A stretch of DNA of 64,000 nt, taken from contig QOQV01000001.1 in assembly GCA_003327435.1 (NCBI GenBank), positions 310,001 to 374,000 of the forward strand, written 5' to 3'. The translations under genes were made by a program, and so were the position numbers. The DNA is from Ignavibacteriota bacterium. Lineage in GTDB: Bacteria > Bacteroidota > Ignavibacteria > UBA10030 > BY39. This document shows, piece by piece, positions 44,287-53,184 of the stretch; the stretch's first letter is position 1; each line of letters begins with the position of its first letter. The notes under the pieces were generated by a model that did not search any database, was not told the origin of the DNA, and worked only from the letters and a program-made list of their open reading frames with translations.

Positions 44287-44448
44287 TCAATTAATTCCAA
44301 TTAAAAACCCTAACAAACCAAAATATATCGTGCTAATTTTTGGATTACATAAAATAGGACAAGAATTACCGAGCTTATGAAAAAATCTTCCAATAAAAAA
44401 ACCAGTTACTCCACCCAATACTGCACCTAAAATGCCATACAAAATCAT
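44287..44448 (-). CDS. small two-helix membrane protein (DUF6132-like), copy 2
   Basis: 53 residues that I translated directly: start ATG at 44446-44448 behind an AGGAG ribosome site, stop TGA at 44287-44289. The start overlaps the ccdA stop as ATGA. It has two glycine-rich helices (GILGAVLGGVTGFFIG; YFGLLGFLIGI) and the loop NSCPILCNPKISTIY, which matches CPISSNPVISTIY of the copy at 43172-43357. The gene is easily missed because of its size, but spacing, ribosome site and paralogy support it. Confidence 0.8.
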   Translation of the reverse strand: MILYGILGAVLGGVTGFFIGRFFHKLGNSCPILCNPKISTIYFGLLGFLIGIN

Positions 44449-45176
44449 CCTATTTCTCCTAAAAACGGGAATAATCGTATCAAATAATTTGCAATAATTG
44501 TTAATGAATCTGTTACCATTAATATACCAACAGCAATTAATAAAACACCGCTTACTATTTCGACAATTCTGAAATATCTTTTAACTTTATCGAACAAAGT
44601 AAAAAACGCATTTAAGGAAACAGCAGTTATCAAAAACGGAATACCTAATCCGAGTGAGTAGACACTCAAAAGTAGAATACCCTGGTATACTGTTTCCTGC
44701 TGACTTGCAATTGCCAGGATACCAGCGAGTATTGGACCTATGCATGGAGTCCAACCAAATGCAAAAGCCAGTCCAACTAAAAATGAACCAAATATACCAA
44801 AAGATTTTTTCTGCGTATGAATTCTTTTTTCATAGTTTAAAAAATTCAATTTTATCAAACCAGTTAAATGTATTCCTAAAAGGACAATAAAGATACCTGC
44901 AATTTTTCCAGCTATTGCAAGATTTGATAGTAAGAACTGTCCAATTATTGTAGCAGAAGCACCTAATAATGTGAATATTACTGAAAAACCAAGTACAAAA
45001 AATATAGAGTTATACAGGACTTTCTTTAAATTCTCTTTTCTATCACCTTTTTGCATTTGTTCAAGCGATAACCCTGAAATAAACGAAAGATAACCAGGAA
45101 TAATAGGTAAAACGCATGGAGAAATGAATGATAGTATTCCAAATAAAAATGCTGTAAATATGCTAATGGATTCCAT
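44445..45176 (-). CDS. ccdA: CcdA-family cytochrome c biogenesis / thiol-electron transporter
   Basis: 243 residues with six membrane helices. FISPCVLPIIPGYLSFISG near 16 and FGWTPCIGPILAGILA near 139 place the two redox cysteines, one in each half-repeat, as in CcdA and the DsbD core. It carries reducing power from cytoplasmic thioredoxin across the membrane. Next to a TlpA-like protein (12 bases upstream) and two thioredoxin-type partners it could support both cytochrome c maturation and periplasmic thiol repair. Confidence 0.92.
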   Translation of the reverse strand: MESISIFTAFLFGILSFISPCVLPIIPGYLSFISGLSLEQMQKGDRKENLKKVLYNSIFFVLGFSVIFTLLGASATIIGQFLLSNLAIAGKIAGIFIVLLGIHLTGLIKLNFLNYEKRIHTQKKSFGIFGSFLVGLAFAFGWTPCIGPILAGILAIASQQETVYQGILLLSVYSLGLGIPFLITAVSLNAFFTLFDKVKRYFRIVEIVSGVLLIAVGILMVTDSLTIIANYLIRLFPFLGEIG

Positions 45177-45188
45177 AGTAAAGGCAGC

Positions 45189-45653
45189 TTATTTTAATTC
45201 TTTTAAAATATCTTTTTCAAAAATTTCTCTGGTACGATACCCGTCATATCTCTGTTTGATTTTTCCATCTTTGCCTATTAAAAATGAAGTTGGAATTCCT
45301 CGTATGTTACCATATTTCCTGACAACCTCTTGATCCCCAATTAAAATTGGATAATTAATTTTATAAGCACTTTTAAAATCAACTACGCTTTTTATATCAT
45401 CAAGTGCAATACCCAAAATAACAAAATCTTCCTTTTGATACTTTTTATATAGGTCAATAAAATCCGGTATCTCTCGCTTGCAAGGTGGACACCAGGTCGC
45501 CCAAAAATTAATTAATATTACCTTACCCTGATATTCACTAGATTTCACAACTTTGCCATTTAAATCCTTTAGTTCGAAATATGGCATATTGTTACTATAA
45601 GAAGCATTGAAACCTATAAGTAAAATAATTAATATTAAAAATATTTTCTTCAT
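45189..45653 (-). CDS. TlpA/ResA-like periplasmic thioredoxin
   Basis: 154 residues. Signal peptide or anchor 1-20. FWATWCPPCKREIPDF near 51 is the active site, preceded by the TlpA start YFELKDLNGKVVKSSEYQGKV (short form KDLNGKVVKSS) and followed by cis-Pro in RGIPTSFLIG. It probably receives electrons from CcdA and reduces apocytochrome c or other periplasmic disulfides. Confidence 0.92.
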   Translation of the reverse strand: MKKIFLILIILLIGFNASYSNNMPYFELKDLNGKVVKSSEYQGKVILINFWATWCPPCKREIPDFIDLYKKYQKEDFVILGIALDDIKSVVDFKSAYKINYPILIGDQEVVRKYGNIRGIPTSFLIGKDGKIKQRYDGYRTREIFEKDILKELK

Positions 45654-45662
45654 AGTTGTATT

Positions 45663-46328
45663 TTAATTATGATTATGATTTGAATGGTCTAAAGCATGCA
45701 AAACTTCTTCGACATATAAATTTTCAGGTAGTGCACCTTCAAAAAAGTGATTTTCATTAATAACAACTCTCGGTACACCACGAACATTGTATTTGTACGC
45801 TAATTGAGGAAACTCTGTTGCTTCAACCATATCTGCTCGTATATTTTTATTTAATATTGCAAGCGCATGCCCCATTAAAACCGCAGATGGACAATATGGA
45901 CAGGTTGGAGTTACAAATACCTGAATGTGTACAGGCTCATTGATTGTTTTTACTTTTTCAATAACATCCTGACTTAATTGTGTATCACCTGTTGATATCA
46001 TTTCGATTGATTCAAGTAGTGAAGAAAATTCATAGCCTGCAGGAATACCATAGTATCGTATACCGTAATCAATCTCTTCTCCCATAACTACTATCCCGGG
46101 TACTTTATCAATTCCATATTTATCCGCAACTTCTTTATCATTAACGAAATTATATGTTTCTAGGTTGATTTTATCAGACAGTTCAGCTAATTCCTTAAGC
46201 AATTGTCCAGTTTCACGGCAATATTGGCATTCCAATTCTTGAGTAAAGAACAGAATTTTAACATTTCCCTTAAGATTTTCGAATCTTTTTATGATTTCCT
46301 GTTTATCTTTTTCTTTTAAAAAATTCAT
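45663..46328 (-). CDS. two-domain protein disulfide oxidoreductase (PDO/glutaredoxin-like)
   Basis: 221 residues made of two thioredoxin folds. The first has QELECQYCRET near 31-41, the second TPTCPYCPSAV near 138-148, with cis-Pro in KVPGIVV and RGVPRVV. This is the size and layout of the PDO proteins first known from hyperthermophilic archaea, here cytoplasmic (no signal peptide). A His-Asn-rich end (HSNHNHN) closes it. It may form or shuffle disulfides in the cytoplasm. Confidence 0.88.
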   Translation of the reverse strand: MNFLKEKDKQEIIKRFENLKGNVKILFFTQELECQYCRETGQLLKELAELSDKINLETYNFVNDKEVADKYGIDKVPGIVVMGEEIDYGIRYYGIPAGYEFSSLLESIEMISTGDTQLSQDVIEKVKTINEPVHIQVFVTPTCPYCPSAVLMGHALAILNKNIRADMVEATEFPQLAYKYNVRGVPRVVINENHFFEGALPENLYVEEVLHALDHSNHNHN

Positions 46329-46378
46329 TTTATTCCTTTTAATTTAATTTAATAATAATTGTTAATATAGACAAGCTC

Positions 46379-46852
46379 TTATTTTATTTCAATGTTTTTA
46401 TTTTTCTCATTCGAATTTTTTTTAAAAATTATAGTAAGTATTCCATTTTTTAATTCGCTTTCGATATTATTTAGCGAACAATATGAAGGTAGTTTTATTT
46501 TCCTTAAAAATGTACCATAATTGCCTTCGCAACAATAATATTTATGTGAATCATCCTTCTCTATCCTTCTTTCACCCTGAATCCACAGTTCGTAATTGTG
46601 AATTGTTAAAGACACATCCTGTTTCTCCACACCAGGTAATTCGACTTTAATAATAAAGGACTCAGGGCTATCAACTAAATCCACAAGCGGTAACCAGTCT
46701 GAATTAATTGTGTCTCTATACTGATCAGGTGAACTATATTCTGGCAAGTCCGGATAGAGACGGTGCAGAAGTGCCTGAGCAGGAGAATAATACCACCTGC
46801 GTTGAATCGGAATTTTACTGGAATCACCATTTTTTCTAAAAAAGTAGCTCAT
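46379..46852 (-). CDS. Hsp20/alpha-crystallin-family small heat shock protein
   Basis: 157 residues from the ATG at 46852, which has GGAG 6 bases upstream; an earlier in-frame ATG at 46885 overlaps trxA. The alpha-crystallin domain lies at about 55-150 (LVDLVDSPESFIIKVELPGV; LSPG-like GILTIIFKK at the end). The N-terminus is long with two Tyr-rich stretches. Chaperone holding unfolded proteins; its place in a thiol cluster is slightly unusual. Confidence 0.88.
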   Translation of the reverse strand: MSYFFRKNGDSSKIPIQRRWYYSPAQALLHRLYPDLPEYSSPDQYRDTINSDWLPLVDLVDSPESFIIKVELPGVEKQDVSLTIHNYELWIQGERRIEKDDSHKYYCCEGNYGTFLRKIKLPSYCSLNNIESELKNGILTIIFKKNSNEKNKNIEIK

Positions 46853-46865
46853 AATCAGCTCCGTT

Positions 46866-47216
46866 TTAATTAAATTTTGAAGCAAACTTTGATAAAATAG
46901 ATTTAATCTTATCGTTCAAAACCTGCTTTGGAACTGCTCCTACAACACCATCTACAACTTCGCCACCTACAAATATTGCGAGAGTTGGTATACTCATAAT
47001 ACCATATTTTGTTGCTGTCTCAAAATTTTCATCAGTGTTCAACTTTGCAACTTTAAGTTTACCAGAAAATTCATTTGCCAGTTGCTCTACGACTGGAGCT
47101 ATCATTCTACATGGAGCGCACCAGGGCGCCCAAAAATCAACTAATACCGGCAAATCTGATTCCAGAACTTCGGCTTTAAAATTTTGATCAGTTACATTTA
47201 TAATATTTTTATCCAT
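46866..47216 (-). CDS. trxA: thioredoxin
   Basis: 116 residues from the ATG at 47216 ([13 protein letters not shown]) with an AGGAA ribosome site; longer frames upstream lie in the DUF2892 gene. [16 protein letters not shown] near 29 has the classical WCxPC active site, and MSIPTLAIF the cis-Pro. Cytoplasmic general disulfide reductase. Its first 8 bases overlap the DUF2892 gene. Confidence 0.95.
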   Translation of the reverse strand: MDKNIINVTDQNFKAEVLESDLPVLVDFWAPWCAPCRMIAPVVEQLANEFSGKLKVAKLNTDENFETATKYGIMSIPTLAIFVGGEVVDGVVGAVPKQVLNDKIKSILSKFASKFN

Positions 47217-47409
47217 TTTTCTGTTCCTTTTTAATTGTAGATATTTTAAATGGTATATATGCTGGGCAAACACCAACTATTGCAGTTAATATCGGGATGA
47301 TTCCAAGTAAACCCCATGGTGTTTGTGGTCCAAAGAAGTATAAGCTTAATAAGATTAAACCAATGATTATACGCAATATTTTGTCTGTTGTACCTATATT
47401 TTTAGTCAT
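47209..47409 (-). CDS. DUF2892-family two-helix membrane protein
   Basis: 66 residues. [21 protein letters not shown] followed by a Gly-Pro-rich turn and [21 protein letters not shown] is the DUF2892 pattern (here shown in part: [23 protein letters not shown]), with a conserved Cys. The same domain is fused to rhodanese in YgaP-type proteins. It is the first gene of the redox cluster; the upstream gap 47410-47530 should contain its promoter. Confidence 0.9.
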   Translation of the reverse strand: MTKNIGTTDKILRIIIGLILLSLYFFGPQTPWGLLGIIPILTAIVGVCPAYIPFKISTIKKEQKNG

Positions 47410-47530
47410 TTTTGATTTCCTTTATATTATTTAATTGTTCTTTCACCAATATGATGCAAAAAGCAGAAAAAGGATTCAACATTAAAGTATTGGCGGGTCA
47501 GATTTTTATATGTGAAAATTATTAAAAATT

Positions 47531-48157
47531 TTACAATTTAACACTCACAATCAATCCATCCCGAATGGGCACAATCGTGTTAAAAAGTTCTCTGGAAGCA
47601 TACGCCATCCGTGTATAAGTTAATACTCCTGCTGCTGAAGCATCGGGATTTTTCTCTAAAATTTTACCATTGCAGAAAGCATTATCACTGATAAGCAGCC
47701 CACCCTTTTTTAATCGTGGTAACGCTTTCCGTAAAACTTTAGGGTAAATTTCTTTATTGACATCATTGAAGATGATATCAAATTCTCCTTCCAAGATATT
47801 AAAAACAGAAAGCGCATCCGACACATGGAACTGCATTCTGTTAGAGATTCTTCCCTTTTTAAAATATTCACGGGCTTTATCAGCATACTCTGGATTTGAA
47901 TCGGTACATAAAACGATTCCATCCTTTCCAACAGCTTTTGCAAACCAATAAGCTGAATAACCAAACCCAGAACCCAATTCTAAAATTCTTTTCGCATTCA
48001 CTGCAAGAGTTATCACATATAAAAACCTGCCTACAAGTGGTCCAACAATCGGGAAATTGTTCTTTTCTGCATATTTTTCCATTTCTGTTAGCACGGCATC
48101 ACGATCCGGGATCACGTCATAAAGATATGATTCAATATTTGGGTCTAAAATATTCAT
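47531..48157 (-). CDS. class I SAM-dependent O-methyltransferase
   Basis: 208 residues. ILELGSGFGYSAYWFAKAVG near 58 is the SAM-binding glycine loop; CTDSNPEYADKAREYF near 85 contains the ribose-binding acid; FDIIFNDVNKEIYPKVL near 125 has the metal-binding aspartates of the catechol O-methyltransferase-like (Methyltransf_3) group. The acceptor is not known. Divergent from the hydrogenase operon across a 216-base gap (48158-48373). Confidence 0.9.
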   Translation of the reverse strand: MNILDPNIESYLYDVIPDRDAVLTEMEKYAEKNNFPIVGPLVGRFLYVITLAVNAKRILELGSGFGYSAYWFAKAVGKDGIVLCTDSNPEYADKAREYFKKGRISNRMQFHVSDALSVFNILEGEFDIIFNDVNKEIYPKVLRKALPRLKKGGLLISDNAFCNGKILEKNPDASAAGVLTYTRMAYASRELFNTIVPIRDGLIVSVKL

Positions 48158-48230
48158 ATTGCATTTTCCTTTTATTATATGATAAAATAAAAAAGAATGG
48201 TTAAAAAGTCAACGCCCTTATCATTTTTGA

Positions 48231-48260
48231 GAATAATAAAAATAATATTTTTATAATTCA
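48231..48260. promoter_or_regulatory. 30-base imperfect palindrome upstream of the hydrogenase promoter
   Basis: The outer 12 bases GAATAATAAAAA and TTTTTATAATTC are complementary at 10 of 12 positions around a 6-base centre. Its centre lies about 70 bases upstream of the -24 box at 48315, a plausible enhancer-site position. It is AT-rich, so chance occurrence is possible. Confidence 0.3.
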
Positions 48261-48314
48261 AATGACTAATGCCAAAAATTTATATTTTAAAGAGAAAATT
48301 CGCATATATCTATA

Positions 48315-48329
48315 TGGCACAAATATTGA
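48315..48329 (+). promoter_or_regulatory. candidate sigma-54 promoter of the NiFe hydrogenase operon
   Basis: TGGCACAAATATTGA has a perfect TGGCAC -24 box and TTG of the -12 box at the right spacing, with A for the last C. It ends 44 bases before the first hydrogenase start codon. It is one base different from the ccmF element at 30959-30973. Confidence 0.55.
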
Positions 48330-48373
48330 GTATAATATCGTTGAAATTCAAACAAATATCTGGACTAATTTAA

Positions 48374-49396
48374 ATGAAAATATTAAAATTACCAAAGGCA
48401 AATTTTCAAAAATTTCTATTAAGTCTAAAAAATTACGGTGAAGTTCACATTCCCAAAAAGAAAAGCGAAGAAAGCTATGTATTTGCCCCCATGGAAGATC
48501 CATCAGAAGTTGCATTAGAATATTTACGGACAATAATTCCACCAAAAAAATATTTCTTTAAACCAAAAGAAAGCATCTTTCATTACGGTGATGGAAACCA
48601 TTTTAACGAACATATTGAAGATATTGATAAAAAAATAGTACTTTTTGGGCTTCATCCTTGCGATATTCATGGTTTAAAAATATTAGACATTGTTTTTGGG
48701 ACCGGTTATATCGACAAATATTATTTTGCTCGGCGAAGAAATGTATTAATAATAGGATTAAGTTGTATGCCTGACGAAAGATGTTTTTGTCGCTCTATGG
48801 GTACGGATGCAACTGAAGATGGCTTTGATTTATTCTTATCAGAATTAAAAAATTCATACCTCGTAACTGTTGGATCAAGCCAAGGAGATGACATCACAAA
48901 CGATTTAAAGGATCTCTTAGGTGAAATAACCAAAAAAGATACAAACGAATATCTCAAAATCAGAAATGAGAGGAAGAAACGTTTTAAATTGCAATTAGAT
49001 ATATCCGATTTACCATATATTCTGGAACTGCAGAGAGAAAGTGAAGTATGGGACGATTTAGGTAAAAAATGCCTCTGCTGTGGCAGTTGTTCAATGGTAT
49101 GCCCAACTTGTTCATGTTTTAATGTTTACGATAATCTAAGTTTGGATACGAAAAAAGGTGAGCGAATACGACAATGGGATTCATGCTTATTTAAGGATTA
49201 TGCTGTAGTTGCAGGTGGACATAATTTCAGAGCAAATAGAGCTGATAGAGTTCGTAATAGATATTATCACAAACAACACGGATTTGTAACCCAATTTGGA
49301 AAACCAAGTTGCACAGGCTGTGGCAGATGTATACAGTATTGCCCAACACAAATCCATGTTGTCGAAGTTTTCAATAAAATCAGAGGAGAAGAATAA
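48374..49396 (+). CDS. hydB: group 3b NiFe hydrogenase (sulfhydrogenase) beta subunit, iron-sulfur
   Basis: 340 residues. CLCCGSCSMVCPTCSCFNVYD near 236 (in part: CCGSCSMVCPTC) and CTGCGRCIQYCP near 315 are two 4Fe-4S clusters; FGLHPCDIHGLKILD near 95 is the family signature. With the gamma subunit it forms the diaphorase part that transfers electrons between NAD(P)H and the hydrogenase centre. First gene of the operon, overlapping the next by one base. Confidence 0.93.
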   Translation: MKILKLPKANFQKFLLSLKNYGEVHIPKKKSEESYVFAPMEDPSEVALEYLRTIIPPKKYFFKPKESIFHYGDGNHFNEHIEDIDKKIVLFGLHPCDIHGLKILDIVFGTGYIDKYYFARRRNVLIIGLSCMPDERCFCRSMGTDATEDGFDLFLSELKNSYLVTVGSSQGDDITNDLKDLLGEITKKDTNEYLKIRNERKKRFKLQLDISDLPYILELQRESEVWDDLGKKCLCCGSCSMVCPTCSCFNVYDNLSLDTKKGERIRQWDSCLFKDYAVVAGGHNFRANRADRVRNRYYHKQHGFVTQFGKPSCTGCGRCIQYCPTQIHVVEVFNKIRGEE

Positions 49397-50292
49397 TGAC
49401 ACCACAACACACATTATTAGATTACTCATCAAAAGCAAGAGTGCAGAATGTAATGCTTCCACAACTGGCTCGATTGGTTAGAGTGATACCAATGGTGCAG
49501 GATAATTATTTATTTTTATTTCGATTTGAAGATCCACATTTGAACGAAACATTTGTTTATAAACCTGGTCAGTTTGTCGAACTTACCATAATCGGAACTG
49601 GCGAGGCACCAATATCTATAAGTTCCACCCCAACAAGAAAAGGTGTGCTTGAAATGTGCGTTCGAAGGATGGGGCGAGTAACAAACGCACTTTATAATTT
49701 ACCTGAAAATTCTTTTGTCGGCATTAGAGGACCATACGGCAATGGATATCCAGTCGAAGATATGAAAGGCCATGATGTATTGATAGTTGCTGGAGGCCTT
49801 GGAATGGCACCACTTCGTTCACTTTTAAATTATATTCTGGACAATAGAAACCAGTTTGGAAGATTGATTCTAATGTACGGTACCAAAACACCAGACGATG
49901 TACTTTTCAGAGATGAGTTAGAGTCATTAACACGCAGAGGTGACCTTGAATGTTTATTAGCGGTTGAACAAGCTTACCAATATCCGGGTGCGCACCCCTG
50001 GCGTGGGAAAATTGGTCTGGTAACAGATTTATTCCAGTATGCAAAAAATATTGATGTACCTAACACAATTGCAGCCATTTGTGGTCCACCTATATTTTAT
50101 AAATTTGTTCTTGAAAAACTGCTAAAGATGAATTTTTCTAAAGACCATATACTTATGTCGCTTGAGAGAAGAATGGAATGTGGCGTAGGTAAATGTGGAC
50201 ATTGTGCGATCGGATATAAATACACCTGCATCGACGGACCAATATTTACATATTGGGATGTAATAAATATGCCTGAATTAATCGAATTCTAA
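49396..50292 (+). CDS. hydG: group 3b NiFe hydrogenase gamma subunit, FAD/NAD(P)-binding
   Basis: 298 residues. A ferredoxin-NADP reductase fold: GQFVELTIIGTGEAPISISS near 57-76 binds FAD, VAGGLGMAPLRSLLNYIL near 132 binds NAD(P), and the C-terminal ERRMECGVGKCGHCAIG near 257 plus YTCIDGP supply a 2Fe-2S cluster. It joins the beta subunit as the NAD(P)H-reactive half. The symbol follows sulfhydrogenase naming and is not the radical-SAM HydG. Confidence 0.92.
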   Translation: MTPQHTLLDYSSKARVQNVMLPQLARLVRVIPMVQDNYLFLFRFEDPHLNETFVYKPGQFVELTIIGTGEAPISISSTPTRKGVLEMCVRRMGRVTNALYNLPENSFVGIRGPYGNGYPVEDMKGHDVLIVAGGLGMAPLRSLLNYILDNRNQFGRLILMYGTKTPDDVLFRDELESLTRRGDLECLLAVEQAYQYPGAHPWRGKIGLVTDLFQYAKNIDVPNTIAAICGPPIFYKFVLEKLLKMNFSKDHILMSLERRMECGVGKCGHCAIGYKYTCIDGPIFTYWDVINMPELIEF

Positions 50293-50302
50293 GGAGAAAA
50301 AT

Positions 50303-51076
50303 ATGACGAAGAAACCAAAAATTGGAATATTTGGACTTACTTCTTGCGCTGGTGACCAGCTTGCGATATTAAATTGTGAAGATGAATTATTAACAATTGC
50401 AGATGCATTTGATATTCTTGATTGGGAAATGGCTAAAACAAACAATGATAAAGTAACAGAATTAGATATAGCATTTGTTGAAGGTGTGGTGGCTCAAACA
50501 CGAGATCTGGAAGCTCTGCAGGCAATTAGAAAAAGGTCGAAACTCCTTGTTGCAATCGGAACCTGTGCTGTATGGGGTGGTGTAGCAGCAATGAAGAATC
50601 AAATTCCAAGAGAAATTCTGAAGAAAGAAGTTTATGGAGAAGAAATAAATGTTGTTGATTCTGTGGAAGCTCTACCGGTACGCTCTTTTGTGAAAACAGA
50701 TATCTTATTACCTGGATGTCCAATTGAAAAAGAACAATTTCTACAAATAGCAGCCTCACTACTACACGGTGATTTACCCGAACTGCTAAATTTCTCAGTT
50801 TGCAGTGAATGTAAAATGCGTGAAAACGCCTGCTTGGTAGTTGAAAAAGGTGAAATTTGTTGTGGTGCTTTAACTGTTTCTGGTTGCAATGCAAGATGTC
50901 CAAGTCATAATATTCCATGTGGTGGTTGCCACGGTCCAATCGAAGAAGTACATTACGATGCTAATTACACAATGTTTGCACAAAGAGGAATCACAAAAGA
51001 AGAAATCCAGACAAAAATGTCAAATTTTGCGGCACCAGCCTGGATGGGGCAAAAACTTTTATCAGAAATTAAATAA
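50303..51076 (+). CDS. hydD: group 3b NiFe hydrogenase small (delta) subunit
   Basis: 257 residues. GLTSCAGDQLAILN near 10, IGTCAVWGGVAAM near 95, LLPGCPIEKEQF near 137 and a cysteine-rich C-terminus (CSECKMRENACLVVEKGEICCGA; CNARCPSHNIPCGGC, in shorter pieces) hold the proximal, medial and distal Fe-S clusters. No signal peptide, so the enzyme is cytoplasmic, unlike group 1 hydrogenases. Ribosome site AAGGAG 6 bases before the start. Confidence 0.93.
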   Translation: MTKKPKIGIFGLTSCAGDQLAILNCEDELLTIADAFDILDWEMAKTNNDKVTELDIAFVEGVVAQTRDLEALQAIRKRSKLLVAIGTCAVWGGVAAMKNQIPREILKKEVYGEEINVVDSVEALPVRSFVKTDILLPGCPIEKEQFLQIAASLLHGDLPELLNFSVCSECKMRENACLVVEKGEICCGALTVSGCNARCPSHNIPCGGCHGPIEEVHYDANYTMFAQRGITKEEIQTKMSNFAAPAWMGQKLLSEIK

Positions 51077-51087
51077 TTGGAGTAATA

Positions 51088-52386
51088 ATGGATAAAGATA
51101 GAAAAATAGTAGTTCCACATCTTGGCAGAGTTGAAGGACATGGCGGCATTGATGTGGAGATTGAAAAAGGTGATATTTCAAAAGTAAATATGGAAATATT
51201 CGAAGGTTCAAGATTTTATGAAGTGTTAATTATTGGTAAGAAGTACTCTGAAATATCATCAATAGTTTCTCGCGTATGCGGAATCTGTTCTGCTGGCCAT
51301 ACATTAACTTCACAGATGGCAACAGAAAATGCTTTTCAGATTAAAATTACACAACGCACAGAATTTTTAAGGGGTCTGCTGTTACATGGTGAAGCTATTG
51401 AAAGTCATGCATTACATCTTGGTTGTCTGGTACTCCCTGATTTACTTGGTTATGATGGACCTCTATCAATGGCTAAAGACTATCCAAAAGAAGTCACAAT
51501 TGCACTGAATCTTAAGAAATTAGGGAACAAAATACAAGAACTTATTGGTGGAAGAGCAATTCATCCTATAAATGCAGTAGTAGGCGGCTTCGGTAAATGT
51601 CCTTCAAAAACCCAATTAGAGCAACTAAAAATCGAGCTCCAAAAGGGATTAGAAATGTCGGATGCAATTGTAGATCTGTTCTCAAAGATAAAACTCCCCG
51701 ATTTCAACTTCAAGGAAGGAATCTACTCAGCACTTCTGCCGAAAGAAGAAAGATATAGTTATCTTGGCGATTATATCTATACTTCCGACGGAATTACAAG
51801 ACCGATTTCAGAATTCAGGAAAGTTTGCCACGAAAAAGTTGTTGCACATTCAACAGCTAAACAAAGTTTATATAACAACCAACCTTTTATGGTAGGTGCT
51901 CTTGCAAGAATTAATATCAATCACAAATATCTAACAGGTAAAGCAAAGGAAGCACTTGACAAGTTATTCCCAATTTTGCCTTCGCATAATCCGCTTCATA
52001 TTAATTATGCACAAGCTGTAGAGTTAGTTCATTCAATCGAACGCTCCATACAACTTATTAAATTCCTTTTTGAAATTGGTTTCGAGCATGAGGAACCAGT
52101 TCAATTTGAAGTATTTGCAAGTAAAGGTGTTGGAGCAATTGAAGTACCAAGGGGCACACTCTATCATTACTATGAATTTAACGATAAGGGTGAAGTCGTT
52201 GAAGCCGACATAATTACTCCAACAGCACAGAACCTGGCTAATGTAGAAAAAAATATGAGAGAAGCTGTTAAAACACTAATGCAAGGACCTTTGAATACCT
52301 TACAGAGCTCTCTTGAGAATATAGCAAGAGCTTATGATCCATGTATTTCTTGTGCAACTCATTTAGTAAGAATTAAATTTAAATGA
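51088..52386 (+). CDS. hydA: group 3b NiFe hydrogenase large (alpha) catalytic subunit
   Basis: 432 residues. The two NiFe ligand motifs are RVCGICSAGHT near 62 (CxxC) and DPCISCATHLVRI at the very end (CxxC). VPHLGRVEGHGGIDV at the start and EAIESHALHLGCLVLPD near 97 are typical of bidirectional cytoplasmic hydrogenases. Catalyses reversible H2 oxidation; sulfhydrogenases can also reduce elemental sulfur. The residues after CATH (LVRIKFK) are the short tail removed by the protease encoded next. Confidence 0.95.
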   Translation: MDKDRKIVVPHLGRVEGHGGIDVEIEKGDISKVNMEIFEGSRFYEVLIIGKKYSEISSIVSRVCGICSAGHTLTSQMATENAFQIKITQRTEFLRGLLLHGEAIESHALHLGCLVLPDLLGYDGPLSMAKDYPKEVTIALNLKKLGNKIQELIGGRAIHPINAVVGGFGKCPSKTQLEQLKIELQKGLEMSDAIVDLFSKIKLPDFNFKEGIYSALLPKEERYSYLGDYIYTSDGITRPISEFRKVCHEKVVAHSTAKQSLYNNQPFMVGALARININHKYLTGKAKEALDKLFPILPSHNPLHINYAQAVELVHSIERSIQLIKFLFEIGFEHEEPVQFEVFASKGVGAIEVPRGTLYHYYEFNDKGEVVEADIITPTAQNLANVEKNMREAVKTLMQGPLNTLQSSLENIARAYDPCISCATHLVRIKFK

Positions 52387-52877
52387 ACAAATTTTTAAAA
52401 ACTTTAATTGTAAGTGCCGGTAATACTTTGATGAGAGACGATGGCTTGGGCTTCGCAGCCTTACAAAGATTACAACAAGTGATTGTCAATGAAAATATTC
52501 AATTTTTTGATTCAGGTACTGATATATTCAAATTGATGACGATTCAGGAGGAATATGAAAAAATAATCATTCTTGATGCAATCCAATCAGGTAACGAACC
52601 AGGAACCATTTATCGATTTCATTTAGATCAAATAGACAGTATTAACAAAAATAATTCATTACACCAGATTAAACTGACTGAAGCATTAAAATTATTAAAA
52701 GTTATTCAAAATAATTTTGCAAAATCTGAAATTATATTATATGGAATAGAACCTTTTGACATTTCATTTGGTGAAGAAATTTCACCTGTCATTCAAAATA
52801 GCATTAAATATATGGTCGATTTAATTTGCGCGGAATTAGAAAATGCACGAAGCTACAGTTGCCAGAAATATAATTGA
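52383..52877 (+). CDS. hydrogenase maturation protease (HyaD/HybD family)
   Basis: 164 residues. GNTLMRDDGLGFAALQRL near 13 carries the acidic Ni-binding site of the family, DSGTDIF near 43 and ILDAIQSG near 62 the others. It clips the C-terminal tail of the large subunit after nickel is inserted. Overlaps the hydrogenase large subunit by 4 bases and hypA by 35 bases, so translation is tightly coupled. Confidence 0.9.
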   Translation: MNKFLKTLIVSAGNTLMRDDGLGFAALQRLQQVIVNENIQFFDSGTDIFKLMTIQEEYEKIIILDAIQSGNEPGTIYRFHLDQIDSINKNNSLHQIKLTEALKLLKVIQNNFAKSEIILYGIEPFDISFGEEISPVIQNSIKYMVDLICAELENARSYSCQKYN

Positions 52878-53184
52878 AGTTATAGAATCAGAAATTTCTA
52901 TCGCAAATTGTAAGAAAATTTATTCTGTCAAATTGCGAATCGGGGAACTGTCAGGAATATATCCAGAATCATTAGAATATTATTTTTATGAATTAAGTAA
53001 AAACACAATACTCGAAAACGCAAAACTCTATTTTGAAAAAGCTCCTATAAAAGTTAAATGTACAGCTTGTAGTGCTGAATTTGAAATACAAAATCTTGAT
53101 TATGACTGCCCAAATTGTAAAAGCAGTCAATATCACATAATTGGTGGTGATGAGTTAGAAATAATAAATATGGAGGTTGAATAA
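52843..53184 (+). CDS. hypA: hydrogenase nickel incorporation protein HypA
   Basis: 113 residues. MHEATVARNI provides the His2 nickel ligand; the zinc site CTACSAEFEIQNLDYDCPNC near 73 (two CxxC) is intact. HypA hands Ni to the large subunit with HypB. The start lies inside the protease gene, 35 bases before its stop. Confidence 0.95.
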   Translation: MHEATVARNIIEVIESEISIANCKKIYSVKLRIGELSGIYPESLEYYFYELSKNTILENAKLYFEKAPIKVKCTACSAEFEIQNLDYDCPNCKSSQYHIIGGDELEIINMEVE

